Shown here piece by piece: positions 54,105 through 63,058 of a DNA stretch of 64,000 bases. The notes beneath the pieces were generated by a model. It saw nothing but the letters and a program-made list of their open reading frames with translations. It made no database searches and had not been told where the DNA came from. Both the position numbers and the translations under genes were made by a program. This DNA comes from Tractidigestivibacter scatoligenes (GTDB taxonomy: Bacteria > Actinomycetota > Coriobacteriia > Coriobacteriales > Atopobiaceae), in the NCBI RefSeq assembly GCF_001494635.1, contig NZ_LOJF01000012.1, positions 62,001 through 126,000 of the forward strand. Direction: 5' to 3'. Every line of letters starts with the position of its first letter. Within the stretch, counting starts at the first letter, position 1.

Positions 54105-54484
54105 CAGCCGCAACGCCCTTCTCCAAAGAAGTCGTCTTGGCCATTCACGCTGAAGCGATAAAGAAGTTTGGGGGCGCCACGGGCATCAGAGACGAGGGGC
54201 TGTTGGATTCTGCCCTAGCTCAACCATTCCAAACCTTTTCTGGCGCAGAGCTCTACCCGGGAACGATTGAAAAAGCCTGCCGTTATGCTTTTGGGATTAT
54301 CAAAGACCACCCATTTATCGACGGCAACAAGAGAACCGGAGCGGCACTCCTCGGCACATACCTCAGGATCAACGGAATCGGCTTCTCACCGGAACCCGCC
54401 AGTTTCCTTCTAGCAATGATGGGCATTGCAGATGGAAGCATGGAATACGAAGACCTCGTCAGCTGGGTAAAGTCCGCCATGTAA
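54101..54484 (+). CDS. doc: Doc-family toxin (Fic fold)
   Basis: A 127-residue Fic/Doc protein with the catalytic loop HPFIDGNKRTGAAL. Doc phosphorylates EF-Tu in phage P1; this homologue is expected to act alike. The N-terminal helix (VVLAIHAEAIKKFGGATGIRDEGLLDSALAQP) matches the death-on-curing family. It overlaps its antitoxin gene by four bases. Confidence 0.9.
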   Translation: MTAATPFSKEVVLAIHAEAIKKFGGATGIRDEGLLDSALAQPFQTFSGAELYPGTIEKACRYAFGIIKDHPFIDGNKRTGAALLGTYLRINGIGFSPEPASFLLAMMGIADGSMEYEDLVSWVKSAM

Positions 54485-54509
54485 CCCGTTGAACAGCATC
54501 TTTAATCAC

Positions 54510-54551
54510 AACAGGTGCGCGCGACGGCTGTTGCACCGCCCCGCGCACCTG
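54510..54551. terminator. GC hairpin between convergent doc and transketolase genes
   Basis: AGGTGCGCGCG and the partly complementary GCGCGCACCT flank a GC loop between the two convergent genes. There is no U-run on the plus side; the minus strand continues GTTGTGATT. It may act as a weak bidirectional terminator. Confidence 0.4.
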
Positions 54552-54574
54552 CATAGGCGCTGGTTGGCTCGCCA

Positions 54575-55504
54575 CTAGGCGCGGACAAACTCCTCGACCT
54601 GACGGGCAATGCCGGCGCCGTCAAGGCCAAAGTGCTCGAGAAGCACGTCGCCGGGAGCGGAGGTGCCGAAGCTCCTCATGCCCACAAGACGCATGGGTGT
54701 TGGGCGCTTCTCCGCAAGAAGCGATGCTACAGCAGAGCCCATGCCCGTCTCGACCATGTGCTCCTCGACCGTAACAACGCGACCGGTCTTCTCGGCGGAG
54801 GAAAGAATGACGTCCTCTGCGAGCGGTTTAACCGAGAACACGTCGATGACTTCGGCAGAGATGCCGCTCTGCGCCAGGATGTCAGCCGCGGCCAGCGACT
54901 GTGCCACCTCGACGCCACAAGCGAGGATGGTAACGTCGGTCCCCTCGCGCAGGACGCCCGCATACGGGAGCCCGCCAACGAAGGACTCGTCGTAGACCTC
55001 GGGCACCTTGTGACGGCCCATGCGCACGTAAACCGGACCAGGCGTGGTAGCGGCAATGCGAATGGCCGCCTTTGCGGCGCGGTAGTCTGCCGGCACGAGA
55101 ATGCGCATGTTGGGGAGCGCCCTCATCATGCCGATGTCCTCGAGCATCTCGTGCGTCGCGCCGTCCTCGCCCACCGTGATGCCGGCGTGCGTGGGGCACA
55201 CCTTCACGTTGAGGTTGGAGTCGCAGATGGTGTTTCTGATCTGGTCGTAGCAGCGGCCGACTCCAAACACGGCAAAAGACGCCGTGAAGGGGATGCGCCC
55301 GGTAAGGGAAAGACCCGCAGCCACGCCAATCATGTCCTGCTCGGCAATGCCCACATCCACAAAGCGATCGGGGTATGCCTTCTGAAGCTTGTTGGTGGTG
55401 GTTGAACCGGCAAGGTCGGCGTCAACCGCACAGACGTTCATTCCCTCGTTAGCCAGCTCGACGAGCGTCTCGCCAAAGGCTTCGCGTGTTGCCCTCTTAC
55501 CCAT
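54575..55504 (-). CDS. Transketolase C-terminal subunit
   Basis: A 309-residue half-transketolase holding the Pyr and C-terminal domains (VDVGIAEQDMIGVAAGLSLTG; catalytic Glu in GIAEQD). It works with the N-terminal subunit encoded 2 bp upstream, as in many Gram-positives and archaea. Together they exchange two-carbon units in the non-oxidative pentose pathway. It is the last gene of the sugar locus. Confidence 0.93.
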   Translation of the reverse strand: MGKRATREAFGETLVELANEGMNVCAVDADLAGSTTTNKLQKAYPDRFVDVGIAEQDMIGVAAGLSLTGRIPFTASFAVFGVGRCYDQIRNTICDSNLNVKVCPTHAGITVGEDGATHEMLEDIGMMRALPNMRILVPADYRAAKAAIRIAATTPGPVYVRMGRHKVPEVYDESFVGGLPYAGVLREGTDVTILACGVEVAQSLAAADILAQSGISAEVIDVFSVKPLAEDVILSSAEKTGRVVTVEEHMVETGMGSAVASLLAEKRPTPMRLVGMRSFGTSAPGDVLLEHFGLDGAGIARQVEEFVRA

Positions 55505-55506
55505 GG

Positions 55507-56373
55507 CTAGGCCTCCTTCTCGATCTGGGCGCGCTCTGCATCGAGGTCGGCCAGTGCAAGCGCAGTCTCTTCCTCGTTAGGAGCCTTGCCGTGCCAGCCC
55601 GCCTCGTTCTCCATGAACGAGACACCCTTGCCTTTGATGGTGTCGCACACAATTGCCGTGGGCGCCGCCGAGAAGGCAAGCGCATCCTCAACTGCTGCGT
55701 GCAGGCGCTCGATGTCGTGGCCATCGGTGTGGATAACGTGCCAGCCAAAAGCCGCAAGCTTTGCATCGACGTCACCCAGGGAGTTGACCTTACGAACATC
55801 GCCATCAATCTGCAGGTTGTTGAGATCAAGGAACATAGTGAGGTTGGAGAGCCCGTGGTTGGGGGCAAACATCAGCGCCTCCCAGTTGGAACCCTCCTGC
55901 AGCTCGCCGTCACCGCACACGCAGAACACGTGACGTGGGCGGGAGCCCTCTGGTGCGTCCGCCTTGAATCCCAGTGCCGCGCCGGCGGCAATGGAGAGCC
56001 CCTGTCCAAGAGAGCCAGAGCAGACCTCTACGCCCGGTAGCGCGTTCCTATCGGGGTGTCCCTGCAGACGCGTGCCAAGCTGGCGGAGCGTCCCCAGCTC
56101 GTCATCGCGGACCCAGCCAACCTGGTGGAATGCGGCATAGAGTGCCGGCGCTGCATGGCCCTTCGAGAGAATGAGGAAGTCCCTCTCGGGGCTTGCGGGG
56201 TCATCCTCGTCGTAGTTCATCACACCTGTGAAGAACAGCGTCGCAAGGATGTCCGTGCATGACAGCGACCCGCCGGGGTGCCCCGACTTTGCCTTCGACA
56301 CCATGGTGATGATGTCGTGGCGCATCGAGTTTGCGATGAGCCGCACCTCGTGCGTCGTTCTCGTTGTGCTCAT
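55507..56373 (-). CDS. Transketolase N-terminal (TPP-binding) subunit
   Basis: A 288-residue half-transketolase with the PP domain: SGHPGGSLSCTDI, LSKGHAAPALYAAF and the TPP/metal motif CGDGELQEGSNWEA. ATG 56373 follows GAGAGGAG; the longer open frame upstream has no family sequence. It lies 25 bp after the transaldolase gene. Confidence 0.93.
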   Translation of the reverse strand: MSTTRTTHEVRLIANSMRHDIITMVSKAKSGHPGGSLSCTDILATLFFTGVMNYDEDDPASPERDFLILSKGHAAPALYAAFHQVGWVRDDELGTLRQLGTRLQGHPDRNALPGVEVCSGSLGQGLSIAAGAALGFKADAPEGSRPRHVFCVCGDGELQEGSNWEALMFAPNHGLSNLTMFLDLNNLQIDGDVRKVNSLGDVDAKLAAFGWHVIHTDGHDIERLHAAVEDALAFSAAPTAIVCDTIKGKGVSFMENEAGWHGKAPNEEETALALADLDAERAQIEKEA

Positions 56374-56398
56374 GTGTCTCCTCTCGAGACGGTCGTGG

Positions 56399-57085
56399 CT
56401 AGGCCTGCTCTCCTGTGACCTTAGCCCAATCCGCGTCGAAGCGCTCGCGACCTTGGTCGGTGAGCGGGTGGCGCAGGCACTTCTTGAGTGCGGCGAAGGG
56501 CACAGTTGCAATATCTGCACCAAGGAGAGCCGCCTGTGTCACGTGGTTGGGCGTGCGCACGGAGGCCGTGATGATCTCTGGACCGTCCTCCTCGTCCCAG
56601 TAGCCGTAGGTGTAATTCTTGACGCACTGCACCACGGTTGCGAGCTGCTGGATGCCGTCATCGCCAATGTCATCGAAGCGGCCAACGAAGGGGCTGATGT
56701 AGCGGGCGCCAGCAGAGGCGGCGAGAAGCGCCTGAGGAGCCGAGAAGACAAGCGTCATGTTGACGCGGATGCCCTCCTTGGCAAGCGTGTGCGTGGCGGG
56801 CAGGCTCTCCTCGCAGATGGGGAGCTTGACGACGATGTTGGGCGCGAGGGCGGCAAGGCGCTCGCCGTCGGCAATCATGCCCTCGGTGGTCTTTGCCTGG
56901 GACTCGGCCGAGACGGGCAGCCCCTCGCAAAGCTTGCAAATCTTAACCATGTGGTCCTCGAAGTCGGCCAGCTTTCCGCCAGTCTTTGCATAGAGCGACG
57001 GGTTGGTGGTAACGCCGGCGAGAACCCCCCAGCTCTCCGCCTGCTTGATCTCGTCCAGGTCCGCTGTGTCAATAAAGAACTTCAT
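56399..57085 (-). CDS. Transaldolase (small TalC/FSA-type)
   Basis: A 228-residue class I aldolase: MKFFIDTADLDEIKQ, GVTTNPSLYAKTGG, and the Schiff-base Lys in NIVVKLPI. This subfamily includes decameric transaldolases and fructose-6-phosphate aldolase; sequence alone does not separate them. It begins the transaldolase-transketolase operon. A 15-bp palindrome AATATG-CGG-CATATT at 57120-57134 lies 34 bp upstream. Confidence 0.92.
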   Translation of the reverse strand: MKFFIDTADLDEIKQAESWGVLAGVTTNPSLYAKTGGKLADFEDHMVKICKLCEGLPVSAESQAKTTEGMIADGERLAALAPNIVVKLPICEESLPATHTLAKEGIRVNMTLVFSAPQALLAASAGARYISPFVGRFDDIGDDGIQQLATVVQCVKNYTYGYWDEEDGPEIITASVRTPNHVTQAALLGADIATVPFAALKKCLRHPLTDQGRERFDADWAKVTGEQA

Positions 57086-57119
57086 GACGATCCTCCCTCA
57101 AATTGCCATGTGGACCGCA

Positions 57120-57134
57120 AATATGCGGCATATT
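57120..57134. promoter_or_regulatory. Palindrome upstream of the transaldolase gene
   Basis: AATATG-CGG-CATATT is a perfect 6-bp dyad in the 243-bp gap between the aldolase and transaldolase genes, and might be an operator. No protein in the window is known to bind it. The rest of the gap (57135-57328) shows no gene. Confidence 0.4.
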
Positions 57135-57328
57135 CCATGCTATGCAGAGTCCTCGTGAATGAGGCGTACCTCCCGCCCACCTGTCGGCTTCAGTCCGTGA
57201 ACGCCGTGAGGTATGCAGGTTAGGTGATGCGAGAGCGGTGCCTCGATAAACGGAGCGGCCGCGCGGGGCAACGCACACGCGAAGACCCACACGGCCGCCT
57301 TTCCGGCATCTATGGTCCTGCCCTAGAC

Positions 57329-57976
57329 CTACTCGCCCATCTCCGCGCGGGTCTCGTCGATGATGCGGCGCACCTCGGCGGCATTTGCGGCGATCTCGTC
57401 CGCGGAGCCCTTGGTGAGCAGGCTTCCCATGCCGCAGGTGTCAACGCCGGCGCGCACCCACTCGGCAAGGTTGTCGAGGTTGATGCCGCCGGAGGCCATG
57501 AGGGGCATCCAAGGCGTGGGGGTCTTGAACAGCTTCACGAGCTGGACGCCATAGGTGTTGGAGATGGGAAAGCACTTGATGAACGCGGCGCCCATCTCGA
57601 GACCCTTGTTCGCCTCGGTCATCGTGGTGCAGCCCGGCGCGTAGGGGACCTGGTAGAGGTTGCACACGCGCGCGACCTCCTCGGACTCCATGTTGGCCAC
57701 GACGAACTCGGCGCCCGACATGATGGCGAGGCGGGCGGTGGCGGCCTCCATCACGGTGCCGGCGCCAACGCACATCTTGTCACCGTACTTGGCCTTAACA
57801 GCGGCAATCACGTCGCCGGCATTAGCGTTGGTGTAGGAGATCTCCATTGCGGGCACGCCACCCCTGACCAGGCCGTCCGCGATCTCCAGGCCGCGCTCGA
57901 CGGTCTCGACCCTCACGACGGCGAACGCGCCGATCTGCGCGAGTCTCTCGGTGACCTTGGCCTTCTGAAGCTGCAT
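57329..57976 (-). CDS. KDPG/KHG-type aldolase (Eda family)
   Basis: A 215-residue class I aldolase: FAVVRVETVERGLEIADGLVRGGVPAMEISYTNANA, VGAGTV, and the Schiff-base Lys in AAFIKCFPIS. Eda-family enzymes cleave 2-keto-3-deoxy-6-phosphogluconate or related 2-keto acids to pyruvate plus an aldehyde phosphate. ATG 57976 follows AGAGGGAG. It is 32 bp after the DapA-type gene. The E in MEIS fits the catalytic Glu. Confidence 0.9.
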   Translation of the reverse strand: MQLQKAKVTERLAQIGAFAVVRVETVERGLEIADGLVRGGVPAMEISYTNANAGDVIAAVKAKYGDKMCVGAGTVMEAATARLAIMSGAEFVVANMESEEVARVCNLYQVPYAPGCTTMTEANKGLEMGAAFIKCFPISNTYGVQLVKLFKTPTPWMPLMASGGINLDNLAEWVRAGVDTCGMGSLLTKGSADEIAANAAEVRRIIDETRAEMGE

Positions 57977-58008
57977 TTTTTCTCCCTCTTTCTCGCTATA
58001 TCTGCACG

Positions 58009-58905
58009 CTACTCGTGCGCGATGCCGTAGTGGTCGAGCATGGCGCGGACCTTCTCGTCCACCTCGGGCGTGGTCTCCGCCACGGGCCTCCTGGCCGGGC
58101 CCACGGGGACGCCGGCGAGCTCGAGAGCGCGCTTGAGCGTCTGGGGCGTGGAGCCCATGTGCAGGACGTCGCGGATGGGCTCGACGTCTGCCTGGTAGGA
58201 CGCGGCGGCCTCGGAGTCGCCCTCCTCGAGGGCGCGCCACAGCGACACGACTACGTTAGTGATGAGGTTGGCGGTACCGGCGATGGCGCCTGAGGCGCCG
58301 AGCGCATGGGCGGCGGAAATCTTGCCGTCGGAGCCCACGAGCACGTCGACGTCCTTACCCCTGGCGGCCTCGACGTAGGCGGCGAGGTTCTCCATGTTGC
58401 CGGAGGAGTCCTTCACGCCCTTGACGTTGTCGATCTCGGCGACGCGCGCCACGACCTCGGGCGAGAGGTTGGTGCCCGTGGACTTGGGGATGTTGTACAT
58501 GAGCACGGGAATCTTGACGCTCTCGGCGACAGCCTCGTAGTAGCCCTCGATCTCGGCATCGGAGACCTTCATGAAGTAGGGGTTGATGACCGAGACGGCT
58601 GAGGCGCCGGCGTCCTCGGCGCGCTTGGACATCTCCACGGCCTCGCGCGTGGAGCAGGAGCCGGTTCCCACGTAGACGGGCACGCGGCCGGCGACCTTCT
58701 CGATCACGAACTTCGAGAACTCTATCTTCTCGTCCGGCGTGCACACGTGGAACTCGCCGTTGGAGCCGAAGGTGAAGATGCCGCTCGCACCGCCCGCGAT
58801 AATCCTCTCAACGAGCTGCTCGCCCGCCTCGTAGTTGATGGTCTGGCCTTCGTCGCGCCTGAACGGCGTGACCATGGGGACGATGACCCCGGAGAACGTT
58901 GACAT
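58009..58905 (-). CDS. DapA/NAL-family aldolase (dihydrodipicolinate synthase-like)
   Basis: A 298-residue class I pyruvate aldolase: VIVPMVTPFRRDEG, GSNGEFHVCTPDEK, Tyr in VINPYFMKV, and the Schiff-base Lys in NVKGVKDSSGN. The catabolic setting (between an SIS isomerase and Eda) argues for a keto-deoxy sugar acid or N-acetylneuraminate-type aldolase rather than lysine synthesis. The substrate is not determined. The start at ATG 58905 fits the family N-terminus; the ribosome site is weak. Confidence 0.87.
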   Translation of the reverse strand: MSTFSGVIVPMVTPFRRDEGQTINYEAGEQLVERIIAGGASGIFTFGSNGEFHVCTPDEKIEFSKFVIEKVAGRVPVYVGTGSCSTREAVEMSKRAEDAGASAVSVINPYFMKVSDAEIEGYYEAVAESVKIPVLMYNIPKSTGTNLSPEVVARVAEIDNVKGVKDSSGNMENLAAYVEAARGKDVDVLVGSDGKISAAHALGASGAIAGTANLITNVVVSLWRALEEGDSEAAASYQADVEPIRDVLHMGSTPQTLKRALELAGVPVGPARRPVAETTPEVDEKVRAMLDHYGIAHE

Positions 58906-58946
58906 GCTTGAAACTGCCTTTCTGCCTGTCCTTACGGATGGGTCTA

Positions 58947-59555
58947 CTACTTGCCTGCGCGGATGGAGGCGCCGAGGGCTCCGCCTGGGTGCCAGGTGAC
59001 GTACTTCTCGGGAGTGAGGCCAAACTCGTTCTGCAGCAGAATGGAGAGACACTGCAGCTCGATGACCTCGGCCAGAATGGAGGCGCGTGGTGGCTTGTTC
59101 ATGGAGTCGCCCTCCTGCTTGACGCCTGCGACTAGTACAACGTCGCCCTGCTGAGCAAGCCAGGACTGCGGGTTGCCCGTGAGGGCGATGATCTTGGCAC
59201 CATTCTTCTTGAGGCAGGTGACGGTAGCCTTGAGCTCACCGGTCTCACCAGAGTTGGAGATGGCGATCACAACGTCGCCAGGAAGCACCTGGCCAGCACT
59301 GCCGTGAACGCACTCGGTCCCGTGAAGCTCGTAGGTGGGCGTCCCGGTCGACGAGAAGAGCGAGGCTGCATAGCCGGAGACGTGGCCGGGCTTGCCGATG
59401 CCCGTCACGTGCACGCGGCCACCGTTCTTCTCGGCGTCGAGGATGAGCTGCTTGGCGGCGCTCAGGGCATCAAAGTCGATGCCAGCGACGTACTCGTCGA
59501 GCGAGGTCTTCACAATGCCGAGGAACTCCTCGACCTGCTCCTTATCAGTTGCCAT
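58947..59555 (-). CDS. SIS-domain phosphosugar isomerase (KdsD/GutQ-like, no CBS)
   Basis: A 202-residue SIS protein: HVTGIGKPGHVSGYAASLFSSTGTPTYELHGTECVHG, the sugar-phosphate loop AISNSGETGEL, and WHPGGALGASI at the end. Arabinose-5-phosphate isomerases have the same motifs plus two CBS domains that are missing here. Without Kdo synthesis in a Gram-positive, a catabolic ketose/aldose-phosphate role for the imported sugar is more likely. ATG 59555 follows AAGGAAAGGGG. Confidence 0.88.
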   Translation of the reverse strand: MATDKEQVEEFLGIVKTSLDEYVAGIDFDALSAAKQLILDAEKNGGRVHVTGIGKPGHVSGYAASLFSSTGTPTYELHGTECVHGSAGQVLPGDVVIAISNSGETGELKATVTCLKKNGAKIIALTGNPQSWLAQQGDVVLVAGVKQEGDSMNKPPRASILAEVIELQCLSILLQNEFGLTPEKYVTWHPGGALGASIRAGK

Positions 59556-59599
59556 TGTTTCCCCTTTCCTTCTATGTAGGAGCCGGAATCGTTCCGGCG

Positions 59600-60340
59600 C
59601 TACTTCTTTTCCTTGACGTGGTGACGTGCCAGAGTCTCGCAAATCTGGGTTTCCAGGGAGCCAAGCGTGTCTGCCATGAACGGGCGCGTGATGCCCACGT
59701 AGAGATAGCCAGACGGATGCTTGACCCAGTCGCCCCAGAGGAGGAGGCGAATGGAGTTGCCCTGACGCACGGTCTTGTAGAACTTGACGTCCTTGTACGT
59801 GACGACCGTGGCCTCCTTGGGATCTGACTTCTCGTAGATGTAGACGTACTTGCTGCCAAAGTCGACGACCCCGGTCTTCATGAAGAACTTGCCGAGGAAC
59901 CTACCCATACGCTTTGACACGAACCACGCGGCGGTGAGCGACAGGATGAGCGCCAGGAGGAACCACACGTTGCCGGAGGCGTTGGCCACAACGCCAAACC
60001 AGAAGGTGAGGAAGAGCAAGGCGAGCACCGCAAGGAGGAGGAGCACGCCCTGAAGCAAGAGCCTCTTCCTGTCCTCCCCAACCGAGAGCTCAAGCTCGTC
60101 CTCGGGCAGATCGGGAATGGCTATTGGCTTGGCCATCCCGATGATGTCTCCGAGAACCGCGTCGCTCGCCCTTCTCGCCTTGTCGGCGGAGGAGTCCTGA
60201 GCGTGGCCCCCGATCTTCTGCGGACCCTTCGAAGGCTCGGTGGATGCAGCCGGCTTGCTCTTGTCGGCCTCGTCGCGCTCGACGGCTTTGGGGTTGGGCC
60301 TTGCGGAGGATGCTTTGCTGTTTTGCTTCTTATGTGCCAC
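59600..60340 (-). CDS. Membrane protein of unknown function within the sugar locus
   Basis: A 246-residue protein not matched to a known family. Residues ~1-95 are charged and low in complexity; two hydrophobic helices follow (LLLQGVLLLLAVLALLFLTFWFGVV; VWFLLALILSLTAAWFVS); residues ~150-246 form a soluble domain that may be PH-like (VDFGSKYVYIYEKSDPKEATVVTYKDVKFYKTV). It lies between the PTS genes and the SIS gene, but a terminator-like hairpin precedes it, so it might be expressed separately. Confidence 0.65.
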   Translation of the reverse strand: MAHKKQNSKASSARPNPKAVERDEADKSKPAASTEPSKGPQKIGGHAQDSSADKARRASDAVLGDIIGMAKPIAIPDLPEDELELSVGEDRKRLLLQGVLLLLAVLALLFLTFWFGVVANASGNVWFLLALILSLTAAWFVSKRMGRFLGKFFMKTGVVDFGSKYVYIYEKSDPKEATVVTYKDVKFYKTVRQGNSIRLLLWGDWVKHPSGYLYVGITRPFMADTLGSLETQICETLARHHVKEKK

Positions 60341-60411
60341 TGGTCTCCCTTCGTGTTGCCCACACCGGTGTCGTTGCGTCCGATGGGACCGCTTGTTCCC
60401 AGATTGGCGAA

Positions 60412-60442
60412 GGGGCGCCCGTGGCGTGCCGCGGGCGCCCCT
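60412..60442 (-). terminator. GC-rich hairpin after the PTS genes
   Basis: GGGGCGCCCG and CGGGCGCCCC are perfect complements with a ~10-nt loop, 50 bp after the IIC stop. The T-run is poor (CTTCGCC), so it may attenuate rather than stop transcription between the PTS and enzyme genes. Confidence 0.55.
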
Positions 60443-60493
60443 GAAATCAAACGCTAGGGCTGAGTAGGAAGTGCAATTCTGGTTCCCGTACGA

Positions 60494-61804
60494 CTAGGCG
60501 AAGAGGCTGCCGATGCCGTAGATGATCGAGCCGACAATGTTGTAGTCGACGTTGGGGAACGAGGCGCCGGCGATTCCGAGCGAGGCGAACGCAGGATAGA
60601 GGATCAGCGGGCCGGCGCAGAGGAAGATGCCAACGAGGAACGAGCCGAGCAGGGCGCCACGCCAGCCACCGTAGGCATAGCCGCAGACGCCGCAGGTGCC
60701 ACCAGAGAAGAAGCAGATGCCGGCAGCAGGAATCATGATGGTCGGGCTGTGGAAGGCGACCATGAAAGCCATGGCAACGAGGCCACCGAGGAACGAGCCG
60801 ATGAAGCCGATGATGACGGCGTCAGGCGCGAACGGGAAGATGGCGGGGCAGTCGACGGCAGGACGGGCATCGGGGATGAGCTTCTCGGAGATACCCACGA
60901 AGGCTGCGGTGATCTCGGCGATGAACTGACGCACGCCGTAGATCAGGACGGACATGCCAGCGGCGAACTGGAGGCCAGCGAGGAACGGCCAGATCCACCA
61001 GATGTCGTTGCCGAAGTAGGAGGTGAAGGGCTTGCCGTTGGCAAGGGTGTCACCAAAGTGACCGGTCACGAAGCAGGCGATGGTCACGATGTAGAAGAGC
61101 ACAATCATGAACAGGGCCACGGAGAAGACGAAGTCACGGAAGAGCTTGAAGAACTCGGGGAGGTTGGCCTCCTTGACCTCGTTGTTCTCGATCTCCTTCT
61201 CGTTCTTCTTGGCGAAGAGCTTGCCGCAGTAGCCGGAGAAAGCGTAGCCGATGCAGTTGAAGTGACCGATGGCGAAGTCGTTGGAGCCAGTGAGCTTCTC
61301 AACGAAGGGCTGGCAGAGCGACGGCAGGGCAGCGCCGCAGAAGCCGAGGACAACGCCGCCGCAGATGACGGTGACGGCGATGGGGGCGCCCAGGGCGATG
61401 AAGACCAGCGCGAGGACGCAGGCGAAGTACAGGAAGTGCTGACCGGTCAGGAAGATTGCCTTCCAAGGGGTGATCTTGGCGAATACGAGGTTCATGACGA
61501 AGCCGAAGACCATGACCAGGGCGACCTCGGTGCCGTAGGTGTCAAGCGCGAGAGAGGTTGCGACCTCGACCTGCGTCACGACGCCCTGCACATTGAAGGC
61601 GGTGGAGAACATGGCGCCAAAGGTGGTGATCTGTGCGGACATGGCGCTGGAGCCGATGTTGAAGATCATGAAGCCGATGATGGTCTTGACGGTGCCGGCA
61701 AACGTATCAACCGCCGACTTCTTCTGCAGGAGCAGGCCGACAAGGGCGATGATGCCCATAATCAGCGCTGTGTCCCTCATCTGCATGAGGAATGCGTTCA
61801 GCAT
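60494..61804 (-). CDS. PTS transporter subunit IIC (UlaA/SgcC-like)
   Basis: A 436-residue integral membrane protein with about ten or more helices. It resembles the ascorbate/galactitol-type EIIC superfamily: ALIMGIIALVGLLLQKKSAVDTFAGTVKTIIGFMIFNIGSSAM, FLTGQHFLYFACVLALV, and GGTCGVCGYAYGGWRGAL. It forms the sugar channel with the IIB and IIA genes just upstream. The sugar is unknown. The resemblance is to UlaA, but ascorbate-pathway enzymes (UlaG, UlaD) are not nearby. Confidence 0.88.
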   Translation of the reverse strand: MLNAFLMQMRDTALIMGIIALVGLLLQKKSAVDTFAGTVKTIIGFMIFNIGSSAMSAQITTFGAMFSTAFNVQGVVTQVEVATSLALDTYGTEVALVMVFGFVMNLVFAKITPWKAIFLTGQHFLYFACVLALVFIALGAPIAVTVICGGVVLGFCGAALPSLCQPFVEKLTGSNDFAIGHFNCIGYAFSGYCGKLFAKKNEKEIENNEVKEANLPEFFKLFRDFVFSVALFMIVLFYIVTIACFVTGHFGDTLANGKPFTSYFGNDIWWIWPFLAGLQFAAGMSVLIYGVRQFIAEITAAFVGISEKLIPDARPAVDCPAIFPFAPDAVIIGFIGSFLGGLVAMAFMVAFHSPTIMIPAAGICFFSGGTCGVCGYAYGGWRGALLGSFLVGIFLCAGPLILYPAFASLGIAGASFPNVDYNIVGSIIYGIGSLFA

Positions 61805-61877
61805 GTGATAATCCTTCCGATGAAACTGCGGGTTCTCCCGCTCGTGTGGTGCGTTGTCCTACCCAGCTACGTGTTTG

Positions 61878-62189
61878 CTACCTGCGGGGCTCCTCGCCCT
61901 TGTGCTCGTCGAGCCACGCGTGAAGCTTCTCGCGAATCTCGTTCTTGTCGACGAGGTTCTTGATGCCGACCGCAGAGGGAACGCGGGGATCCTTGGAGAG
62001 CTCATCGGTAAGATCAATCATCGTGATGACGAGGTCACCGCGGAAGCCGATGATGGAGTCGAGGTTGCCGTGCTCGGTCTCGATGGGGAGGTTGTCCTCC
62101 TTGATGACCTGGTCGCACTTGATCTTGAGCATCATCGAAGAGCCCATGCCAGCGCGGCAGCACACCAGAGCATGATACTTGCGGTCCAT
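61878..62189 (-). CDS. PTS transporter subunit IIB
   Basis: A 103-residue IIB of the lactose/galactitol/ascorbate fold. The phosphocysteine is in HALVCCRAGMGSSMMLK near residues 10-11; two adjacent Cys are present, and the position aligned with the family is the second. It transfers phosphate from IIA to the incoming sugar. Its start overlaps the IIA stop by one base. Confidence 0.9.
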   Translation of the reverse strand: MDRKYHALVCCRAGMGSSMMLKIKCDQVIKEDNLPIETEHGNLDSIIGFRGDLVITMIDLTDELSKDPRVPSAVGIKNLVDKNEIREKLHAWLDEHKGEEPRR

Positions 62190-62644
62190 TACATACCCCT
62201 TTCCTTAGCGTGGACGAGGTCCACGACTTCCTGAGCGTTCTTGCAGGCATCGAGCTTGGTAAAGAAATCCGGATCGGAGAGAAGCTCGACCAGCGACTGA
62301 AGGGCGCTCAGATGCGAGTCGTTATCCTTAGCGCTGAGCGGGAACAGGTACTTAACCGGATCGTTGTCCTCGCTGCCAAACTCGACGGGATTCTTGAGCG
62401 TCACAATGCCCACGGCAGACTCGAGAGCACCGCTCTCGGGGCGAGCGTGCGGGAGCGCCACGTGCTCCGTGATCACGATGTACGGACCGAGCTCGTGGAC
62501 ACCCTTGATGATGTCATCGACGTAGCCCTCGGTCACTTTGCCGTTGGCAACCAGGGGAGCCGTTGCCTTGCGAATGGCATCCTCCCAGTCGCTCGCCTCG
62601 ACGTTGAGCTGAACTAGGCTCTCATCGAGAAGATCGCTGAGCAT
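62189..62644 (-). CDS. PTS transporter subunit IIA (PTS_EIIA_2)
   Basis: A 151-residue fructose/mannitol-type IIA: phospho-His in VITEHVALPHARPESGAL near residues 60-70, and VNLDESLVQLNVEASDWEDAIRKATAPLV-like start (MLSDLLDESLVQ). ATG 62644 is chosen; GGAAGGG lies upstream. It is the first gene of the PTS operon, facing the DeoR regulator across an AT-rich region. Confidence 0.91.
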   Translation of the reverse strand: MLSDLLDESLVQLNVEASDWEDAIRKATAPLVANGKVTEGYVDDIIKGVHELGPYIVITEHVALPHARPESGALESAVGIVTLKNPVEFGSEDNDPVKYLFPLSAKDNDSHLSALQSLVELLSDPDFFTKLDACKNAQEVVDLVHAKERGM

Positions 62645-63058
62645 GCAACCACCTACCCTTCCTTGAATCTCGGGCAACCACGTACGGCCACCCCTCAATG
62701 ACCGTTCGTAACTGTGACACTAAACGAACACCTTCGCAACTAATTTTTCATATTCTCGGCGCAAATTTTCCCCAATTTCGTCCAACGGTCTAATGAATCA
62801 TTGTGCAGCCATGCTATCTAGCTGCGGTTTTTCATATTTTATTGAATGATGTATCACTAAATAGTTATGTATATGTAACTATTTTTATGTAATTACGAAC
62901 GAAATTTACGAACGATAAAGCATTGTTCATCTTATTGCTATAAGCGAAAAATATAGGTATTAGAGCATCAATCTTTATGTTCGATTGACTATCAATAGAC
63001 ATTTTCACTTCGTATAATTGATTCCGCCAGCGCAGTGTTATGGAGGGCGGAGGCGGAC
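62645..63058. promoter_or_regulatory. AT-rich divergent regulatory region with repeated ACGAAC motifs
   Basis: No gene is seen. Regulator-like sites: GTTCGT (62704-62709) with ACGAAC (62724-62729) inverted near the PTS start; tandem TTACGAACGA at 62893-62902 and 62906-62915, 13 bp apart; and AAATAGTTA/TAACTATTT arms at 62859-62867 and 62876-62884. TATAAT at 63013-63018 is the likely DeoR-gene -10. DeoR-family repressors bind such repeats when the sugar phosphate is absent. Confidence 0.6.
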
